NCBI GenBank assembly: GCA_000283575.1
Contig: AP012044.1
Span: forward strand, 806,001 to 870,000
DNA length: 64,000 bases
Origin: Oscillibacter valericigenes Sjm18-20
GTDB lineage: Bacteria; Bacillota; Clostridia; Oscillospirales; Oscillospiraceae
Direction: 5' to 3'
The notes below the pieces were generated by a model that saw only the letters and a list, made by a program, of their open reading frames with translations, did not search any database and was not told the DNA's origin. Each line of letters starts with the position of its first letter. Within the stretch, counting starts at the first letter, position 1. Positions 60,091-64,000 of this stretch are shown here, piece by piece. The translations under genes were made by a program, and so were the position numbers.

Positions 60091-60765
60091 CTAACTTTCG
60101 GCCAGCGTGCTTTCTCCGGTGACATAGTCGATGTTAACGCCAGGCTGGACGTTGTAGCAGAAGACGCAAAAGCATATGCCCTCGCCCTTATCCTCGACAG
60201 ACTCCGCTTCCATCAATACGCCGGAAGCCACAAGGTTATCACCGTCGAATATGGGCGTTACCCGATAAAGTACATGGTTGTCCGTTTCCTTTATGTAGTC
60301 CGCCACCATGTTCTCAAATGGCAGCATGCCATCGACATTCAGATAGCGGGTACCGGTGATCAGGTTCTTTTCATTCGCGTTTTCTGCAGTGAGCTGATAG
60401 CCGATCAAATGGCATCTGTTATAGAGATATTTGCCGTCGATGCAGTCGTACTTGACCGTGTGCCAGCCCGTGGGCTTTATTTGCCCGATCGAGCCGCGCT
60501 CCTCCGTGGGCATCGTATCCGTGGAAACACAGGCATAAGCCACGCCACAGCGGCCAAGGCCGTCGAGCTCGCTGTAGGATTCAAAGGACGTTGTCGTCAG
60601 ATCAGCTTCGGAAAAATATGGCTGATTGTCATTGACGGTGACATATGGACTATCGGAATATTCGGGAATTGAGTCCAAAGAATAGGTATTCCCCGCAGAG
60701 CATGCGGATAGGACCAGACCTATCGCCAGAAACAGCGGCAGCAGCGCGCGAATGGACTTTTTCAT
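60091..60765 (-). CDS. DNA/RNA non-specific nuclease lipoprotein
   Basis: The 224-residue protein has a lipoprotein signal (LLPLFLAIGLVLSACSAG, lipid Cys at residue 22) and a non-specific endonuclease domain of the EndA/Spd1 type (KYLYNRCHLIGYQLTAENAN with the catalytic His, NEKNLITGTRYLNVDGMLPF with the metal Asn). It would be tethered outside the cytoplasmic membrane and could degrade DNA near the cell. Its start overlaps the upstream stop by four bases. Comparable nuclease lipoproteins are recurrent ICE accessories. Confidence 0.85.
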   Translation of the reverse strand: MKKSIRALLPLFLAIGLVLSACSAGNTYSLDSIPEYSDSPYVTVNDNQPYFSEADLTTTSFESYSELDGLGRCGVAYACVSTDTMPTEERGSIGQIKPTGWHTVKYDCIDGKYLYNRCHLIGYQLTAENANEKNLITGTRYLNVDGMLPFENMVADYIKETDNHVLYRVTPIFDGDNLVASGVLMEAESVEDKGEGICFCVFCYNVQPGVNIDYVTGESTLAES

Positions 60766-61175
60766 CCTGTATAGATCTCCTCTGTAATTTTATCGTGAGA
60801 AGATCCGGCAAAGTCCTCCGTATGGACAAGCTTCCACCCGCCTACGCCGAGGTCAATGGAGAAAGTTTGATCTGCCGGATACCGTCGGTTCCAGCGGTAC
60901 AGGATAACTTTTTCGACCCACCGCAGGTAAGGGGTGACATCGCAATCCTCAACCAAGCAGTATTCGCCGTCTCCAGCCTCAGACATGAAGTTGTCATCCA
61001 CGTTGATCTGCGGTGCATCGTTCTCCGAGAACAGCTTTGCGGAATAATGGTTCATCCAAAGCTTTCCGTCCTTCGTAGCCTCCAGGATATGCTCTCTTAG
61101 AACTCGATCCTGACTCTGCCTGCGATGATTGAACATCATCCCCATGTTGTCGTCTACACATCCAATTATTATCAT
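60762..61175 (-). CDS. Conserved ICE protein of unknown function
   Basis: The 137-residue soluble protein starts MIIIGCVDDNMGMMFNHRRQ and contains YSAKLFSENDAPQ and ILYRWNRRYPADQ. Homologues in clostridial mobile elements are often called ribonuclease Z, but no metallo-beta-lactamase motif (HxHxDH) is present. GAGGG precedes the start at 61175. It lies 10 bases downstream of the exonuclease gene in the same operon. Confidence 0.7.
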   Translation of the reverse strand: MIIIGCVDDNMGMMFNHRRQSQDRVLREHILEATKDGKLWMNHYSAKLFSENDAPQINVDDNFMSEAGDGEYCLVEDCDVTPYLRWVEKVILYRWNRRYPADQTFSIDLGVGGWKLVHTEDFAGSSHDKITEEIYTG

Positions 61176-61185
61176 TGATTTCCCT

Positions 61186-62121
61186 CTAATTATGGTGGTA
61201 GATCCTACGATCCAACGCAAAGATTCTCCTGCTGAATTCTCCGGCAGGAACTTCCTCCAGCGTTTCGCGGTAGATCTCCATGCGGCTGTCAATCATATCA
61301 ATATACGACAGCAACTCTCCCTCAGCACACATCGGCCGGACAGCGGCACCAAACTCCGGCTCTCCGTGGTGGGACAGAATAAGGTGCTGGAGCAGTACCG
61401 ATTTTTCCTCCGGCACATGTAGCTCAGCAGCGACATTGGCTACTTCGTGAGCACCCATTACGAGATGGCCGAGCAGTTGCCCTTTCATGGAATAATCCGT
61501 GACAAGCCCAAGCTGCGACGTTGTGAACTCCTCGCATTTCGCGAAATCGTGGAGCAGAGTTCCGGCGAGCAGCAGACTGCGGTCGATTACCGATTCGTAT
61601 AGTCCGGTCAAAAAATCGGCGGTCTTAAGCATATACGTCGTGTGCATCAAAAGCCCATTTAAAAAACTGTGGTGAACGCTTTTGGCCGCGGGGATGCTTT
61701 TGACTCTCTCACCGTATTTGTCAAGCATCTCCTTACAGATTGATCTGTAATCTCGATCCTCGATTGTATCGACGGTTTCCAGCAGCTTCTGCCAGACTGC
61801 CTCAGCATCAATCGGCGCGGTGGGAACTAAATCGCTGATGTTGTATTGGTCGTTCGACTCGGCAAGGCGCAGGCGCTCCGCCGTAATCTGCAATGTGCCC
61901 TTAAACTCGGAGCCGGTTCCTCGAATTTTCACCACAGCCCCTGTATCTTTCGGCGTCACTGGACCGGTATAATCCCAAATCTGCGCGTCGATCGTCCCAG
62001 TGCAGTCGGATAAGACCATACTCAGGAACGGTTTCCCGCTCATTGTTGTTTTTGCAAACGCATCCTGCAGCAGAAAAAATCCTTCGATCTGCTCGCCGAT
62101 GCTCATATCTTTGATGTACAT
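61186..62121 (-). CDS. YhaM-like OB-fold/HD 3'-5' exonuclease
   Basis: The 311-residue protein starts MYIKDMSIGEQIEGFFLLQD. It has an N-terminal OB-fold nucleic-acid binding part (LSMVLSDCTGTIDAQIWDY, FKGTLQITAERLRL) and an HD domain (HHSFLNGLLMHTTYML with the first His, AGTLLHDFAKCEEF with the HD pair, LILSHHGEPEFG with the HH). This is the architecture of YhaM/CBF1, which degrades RNA or DNA 3' to 5'. On an ICE it may process nucleic acids during transfer. ATG at 62121 is chosen over the upstream ATG at 62169. Confidence 0.85.
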   Translation of the reverse strand: MYIKDMSIGEQIEGFFLLQDAFAKTTMSGKPFLSMVLSDCTGTIDAQIWDYTGPVTPKDTGAVVKIRGTGSEFKGTLQITAERLRLAESNDQYNISDLVPTAPIDAEAVWQKLLETVDTIEDRDYRSICKEMLDKYGERVKSIPAAKSVHHSFLNGLLMHTTYMLKTADFLTGLYESVIDRSLLLAGTLLHDFAKCEEFTTSQLGLVTDYSMKGQLLGHLVMGAHEVANVAAELHVPEEKSVLLQHLILSHHGEPEFGAAVRPMCAEGELLSYIDMIDSRMEIYRETLEEVPAGEFSRRIFALDRRIYHHN

Positions 62122-62187
62122 GACTTTACCTCTATTTCTTTTTAATACACAGATAATCATACCACACATCGGAAACTTCGGACTATC

Positions 62188-62580
62188 TTAGAATCCGATT
62201 TTGGCCTTTGGTGTGCTGATATTCCTTGGCTCGGCTTGCATTGTGTTCGGGGCCATATCTGGTGCATCATTTTTCTCGACTTCCTCTTTCGGTACTACAA
62301 TTGCGATAACGCTGGAATGCGTGATGAACATCACCTGTGCATATGCGTAGTCTTCAAACTTGTCATAGAGCCTGCCGGCGCTGCAGGTACCGGCGAAAAC
62401 GGTTCCCACGCTGTTGGCCACATAGCCAATCGTGTCGATGAACGGAAGCTCGACACGAATCGCTTCCGCATCGTGCGGATTGTCAGGCTCTTTGACCAAT
62501 TTAACAAGGCGATTGATCTTATACGGGTTCATGCCGAGATAGTGGTTCATGCCGGTGATCGTGACAAAGTAGTTTTCCAT
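62188..62580 (-). CDS. HIRAN-domain protein
   Basis: The 130-residue protein has a HIRAN fold: FVTITGMNHYLGM, then LVKLVKEPDNPHDAEAIRVE and IGYVANSVGTVFAGT. HIRAN domains bind damaged or 3' single-stranded DNA ends. It is the first gene of the minus-strand operon. ATG at 62580 follows GGAGTCCGCGTC. Confidence 0.82.
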   Translation of the reverse strand: MENYFVTITGMNHYLGMNPYKINRLVKLVKEPDNPHDAEAIRVELPFIDTIGYVANSVGTVFAGTCSAGRLYDKFEDYAYAQVMFITHSSVIAIVVPKEEVEKNDAPDMAPNTMQAEPRNISTPKAKIGF

Positions 62581-62636
62581 GACGCGGACTCCTTTCATAG
62601 ATGCTTTTTATTACACCTACATCATGCGGCAGAGGC

Positions 62637-62709
62637 TGTCCAATAATAAGGATTACATCTTGACACATAGAAATTTGTCAAAAAACTTAGTAGTCCTGAT
62701 TATTGGACA
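62637..62709. repeat. Nested inverted repeats upstream of the IS30 gene
   Basis: TGTCCAATAATAAGGATTAC (62637) is matched at 17 of 20 positions in reverse by 62690-62709, with an inner dyad TTGACA...TTGTCAA in the loop. It may be the IS30 left end, a regulatory hairpin or a small miniature element. Confidence 0.55.
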
Positions 62710-62849
62710 AGTTATGTGTAAAAATTACAATAAACGGTCAAATGAAATTCTAAATACCAGTTTTACATGAAAAACTGAATTAAGCGTTGCACGACAGTTC
62801 GGAGTACAATACAGGAAGTGGTTGCCTGCCTGCACGGAGAGGAGCTGTT

Positions 62850-64000
62850 ATGGATACCAAGAAGGGCAACCAAAAACATCTCACCTATATGGATAGGGCG
62901 TTCATAGAACAGTCCTTGGAAGCCGACATGAACTTCCGTCAGATTGCAGAGGAACTCGAAAAAGATCCATCGACGATTTCAAAAGAAATCAGAAAACACC
63001 GGATTATTTCCAGCAGCAAAGGCGGGCGGGGCTTCACTGATTGCCGTTTGTCACCGACGTGTCAGAAGCAGAATATATGCTTAAAGTCAGGCTGTCACTA
63101 CTATTGTGCAACCTGTAGCCGATATCGCTGTGACAAGCGATGCGGAGATTACATTCCAACTGCCTGCGACAAACTGAGCAAACCGCCGTATGTTTGTAAC
63201 GGATGTGAGCGACGCCAATACTGCCGTTTGGGAAAGTATTATTACCGCGCAAAATTTGCTGATGACAGCTATATCGCCATTCTCTGCGAAAGCCGCAAGG
63301 GTATCGATATGACCCCAGAGGAGTTTGACCATCTGGATAAGCTTGTATCACCGCTCATTAAGAAGGGGCAATCGGTAAGCCATATTTTTACGAAGCACAA
63401 AGATGAGATAACCTGTTCGAAGCGAACGCTGTACAACTATCTCGGCGATGGAAAGCTCACCGCCAAAAGCATAGATCTTCCTAGGAAGATGCGCTACAAG
63501 CCGAAGAGGAAGAATGCAAAGATCACTAGGGCCGTCCCGAACGACCGGCTTGGGCGTACGTATATAGACTTCCAGAAGTACCTAAAGGAAAATCCGGACG
63601 TGAGCGTCGTCGAGATGGATACTGTTCACGGTAAGATGGGCGGCAAGGTTATGCTGACTATGTTCTTCCGAAACAGCAGTCTAATGCTGGCTTTTCTTAT
63701 GAACGGCGCGACGCGGGAGAATGTGCTGGTAGTGTTTGAATGGCTTGAAACCGCTCTTGGGACCGAGATTTTTCAAAAGACGTTTCCTGTCATACTGACA
63801 GACAACGGCGCCGAATTCCATTCTCCGGAATTCATGGAATGTACCCGACGGGGAGAGCTTCGAACGAAGATCTATTTTTGTGATCCCAACGCATCCTGGC
63901 AAAAAGGTCAGCTTGAGCGAAATCATGAATTCATCCGCTATGTCATCCCGAAAGGGCGGAGCTTCGATCATCTGAGCCAATCTGACGTGACGCTGATGAT
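62850..64000 (+). CDS. IS30-family transposase, incomplete at window edge
   Basis: The frame is open from ATG (62850, with GGAGAGGAG upstream) to the end of the window, about 383 codons. It has an N-terminal helix-turn-helix (NFRQIAEELEKDPSTISKEI), a Cys-rich middle typical of one IS30 branch (CRLSPTCQKQNICLKSGC), and a DDE core (VEMDTVHGKMGG, ILTDNGAEFHSPE, KGQLERNHEFIRYV). Only the last residues are missing. Confidence 0.93.
   Translation, partial: MDTKKGNQKHLTYMDRAFIEQSLEADMNFRQIAEELEKDPSTISKEIRKHRIISSSKGGRGFTDCRLSPTCQKQNICLKSGCHYYCATCSRYRCDKRCGDYIPTACDKLSKPPYVCNGCERRQYCRLGKYYYRAKFADDSYIAILCESRKGIDMTPEEFDHLDKLVSPLIKKGQSVSHIFTKHKDEITCSKRTLYNYLGDGKLTAKSIDLPRKMRYKPKRKNAKITRAVPNDRLGRTYIDFQKYLKENPDVSVVEMDTVHGKMGGKVMLTMFFRNSSLMLAFLMNGATRENVLVVFEWLETALGTEIFQKTFPVILTDNGAEFHSPEFMECTRRGELRTKIYFCDPNASWQKGQLERNHEFIRYVIPKGRSFDHLSQSDVTLM

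Noticed and set aside
60762..61175. Ribonuclease Z label for the conserved ICE protein
   Set aside because: At 137 residues it is too short and lacks the HxHxDH metal motif.
1..64000. CRISPR array
   Set aside because: No regularly spaced direct repeats with unique spacers were seen, and no cas genes are present.

Overview
The window looks like part of the genome of an anaerobic Clostridia-type Firmicute (Oscillospiraceae or a close relative is the most likely home). The reasons are AGGAGG-type ribosome binding sites with frequent TTG starts, a hybrid cluster protein with rubredoxin and ferredoxins, Crp/Fnr and PadR regulators, and a Tn1549-like conjugation module. No name can be given from sequence alone. 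Almost the whole window is accessory DNA: nested insertion sequences, a group II intron, an integrative conjugative element (ICE) and cargo inserted into it.

Region 1 (1-10.0 kb) is a catabolic-looking cluster: a LysR regulator divergent from an SLC13-type permease, a metallo-beta-lactamase-fold hydrolase, an enoate-reductase-like flavoprotein and an alpha/beta hydrolase. It is broken up by a group II intron that is itself split by an IS3-family fragment, and it is bounded by IS3 copies. Region 2 (10.0-12.8 kb) is a complete-looking IS21-family element (istA/istB) inside an IS3 orfB. Its right flank is not the rest of orfB but the tail of a CobW gene, so DNA has been lost there.

Region 3 (12.8-15.9 kb) is a zinc-starvation set: a Zur/Fur-type regulator, a CobW-family zinc GTPase, L33 and L28 copies without full zinc-binding cysteine sets, and a zinc-ribbon protein. 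Two near-identical 18-bp dyads sit in its promoter region. A tRNA-Ala 3' fragment at 16.1 kb looks like an attachment-site scar. Region 4 (16.2-21.3 kb) holds small coupled genes of unknown function and a PadR/MFS efflux pair.

Region 5 (23.4-48.7 kb) is the ICE backbone: a secreted surface protein, VirB2-like, TrbL/VirB6-like, PrgI/VirB3-like and VirB4 proteins, an NlpC/P60 hydrolase, a probable oriT, MobC-like protein and relaxase, a TOPRIM protein and a TraG/VirD4 gene with one in-frame TGA. An IS110 element lies just upstream. A 6.8-kb module encoding Hcp, rubredoxin, ferredoxins, two Crp/Fnr regulators and a split permease interrupts a C5 cytosine methyltransferase gene. The module is bounded by imperfect inverted repeats of about 108 bp and carries no transposase.

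Region 6 (48.9-59.9 kb) is a defence island: HTH protein, PLD-SNF2 helicase, DUF4391 protein, type III Mod and Res, with small passenger genes between the core genes and a duplicated scar that records an insertion. Region 7 (60.1-62.6 kb, minus strand) is a short operon of ICE accessory genes: nuclease lipoprotein, conserved protein, YhaM-like exonuclease and HIRAN protein. An IS30-family transposase runs off the right edge.
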